Shown: piece by piece, positions 63,453-64,000 of the stretch
How positions within the stretch are numbered: position 1 is the first letter of the stretch
Layout of the letters: every line of letters starts with the position of its first letter
Source of the DNA: Parapristionchus giblindavisi
Lineage: Eukaryota > Nematoda > Chromadorea > Rhabditida > Diplogasteridae
Length of the DNA: 64,000 nucleotides
Assembly (NCBI GenBank): GCA_943737045.1
Contig: CALSFV010000274.1
Span: forward strand, 1 to 64,000
Direction of reading: 5' to 3'
The notes under the pieces: model-generated
The model's database searches: none
Told to the model about the DNA's origin: nothing
Seen by the model: the letters and a program-made list of their open reading frames with translations, nothing else
Made by a program: the position numbers and the translations under genes

Positions 63453-63959
63453 TGCGCCAAAACCGAGCGGGTCTTGTGGCTATCATAGGTGGACAACCCG
63501 GCGAATTGAAAGGCAAAGCTATGCGCATCATACGTGGGCGGGCATTGCCGCTGGAAATGAAAATCGGGGGGTCGGAAACAAAAAAATGGAGCATCTATTC
63601 GCCATTTTGAGTGATTTTTCGGAAAATCGGGGGGTCGGGTGCCAAAAATCGGGGGTGTATTGCCGCTAGCGGCAGTGATGCCCACGTATGATGCGCATGG
63701 CCCTTTTTTTGCAGATTTGACTGGAAATTTTTCAATTTTTGAGTGGCAAAGCAATGCGGAAGGCCCGCAAGGGAAGGCAAGGCAGTGTGCAAAAAGAATT
63801 CGTTTTCACGCGCCCACCTATGGTGGCTATCGACAATGTCGCCCACACACGGATCAGCTACTTTCTCATAGAAGACCTTTGCATCAATGTCGTAATTACG
63901 ACCTCGTTTCGTTCTTCTCCATACCATAGGTCGGCACGTAAAAACTAATTTTTGGCGCA
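63453..63959. mobile_element. Inverted-repeat element upstream of the visible SEC63 exons
   Basis: Perfect 10-bp terminal repeats TGCGCCAAAA (63453-63462) and TTTTGGCGCA (63950-63959) bracket about 507 bp. An internal inverted pair, GCGCATCATACGTGGGC (63524-63540) and GCCCACGTATGATGCGC (63679-63695), is perfect, and looser matches (GGTGGCTATCGACAA against GTGGCTATCATAGG) lie outside it. No clear target duplication. Overlapping open frames of 96-125 residues arise from its high GC content and show no known domain. Probably a non-autonomous DNA transposon in a SEC63 intron. Confidence 0.6.
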
Positions 63960-64000
63960 CAGCCTGGCCTTCTCTTCTGAGCTTTGCATAATTGGAAAAA

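Noticed and set aside
63595..63960. A 121-residue minus-strand frame and others at the right edge
   Set aside because: Frames overlap on both strands inside a GC-rich inverted-repeat element and do not resemble SEC63 or a known transposase.
1..64000. CRISPR array, phage, operon or toxin-antitoxin system
   Set aside because: Repeats are far too long and without unique spacers, and the window is eukaryotic by intron and retrotransposon evidence.

Overview
The window is eukaryotic and probably nematode. The evidence is a split gene on the minus strand with 49-66 bp introns, a C. elegans K02A2.6-like (Mag-type) Ty3 polyprotein, and AT-rich DNA dominated by repeats. There is no operon structure and no bacterial or phage gene. 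The species cannot be named from sequence alone.

Region 1 (1-57801) is a head-to-tail array of a ~2,018 bp repeat, called satellite A here. It has at least 24 units, runs off the left edge, and its units look about 98-99% alike by eye. Units fall into subfamilies (I, II-K, II-N), and several are mosaics, as expected from unequal exchange and gene conversion. Each unit has a 79-nt near-perfect hairpin, a TGACGTCA palindrome in a CpG-rich stretch, a 76-bp internal duplication flanking that CpG-rich stretch, and CT and C homopolymer tracts of variable length. I see no convincing protein gene in the unit.

Four kinds of transposable element interrupt the array. (a) A 654-bp foldback element with a 7-bp target duplication sits at the same place in units 1 and 2. 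(b) A complete Ty3/Mag-type LTR retrotransposon (42256-47655, minus strand) has LTRs that I read as identical and an uninterrupted 1414-residue Gag-Pol; its leader carries seven small hairpins. (c) A 2,001-bp foldback element (48503-50503) is flanked by TTAA. (d) A 5'-truncated non-LTR retrotransposon (56864-57705) is flanked by AAATAT.

Region 2 (57802-60973) is a second tandem repeat, satellite B, with a ~770 bp unit in about four copies. It differs from satellite A except for a ~140-bp GC-rich module that both share.

Region 3 (60974-64000) is single-copy DNA with the 3' end of a SEC63-family gene (minus strand, exons between 61946 and 63395). A diverged relative of the 654-bp foldback element lies in one intron. 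An inverted-repeat element lies just upstream of the first visible exon and reaches almost to the window edge. The satellite block therefore ends about 1 kb from the 3' end of a probable housekeeping gene for protein translocation into the ER.

The points most worth following up are the satellite module shared by two otherwise unrelated arrays, the leader hairpins of the LTR element whose stems pair only on the sense strand, the 20-bp CCCCGGGG palindrome common to two foldback families, and the precursor-like hairpin kept in all 24 satellite units.
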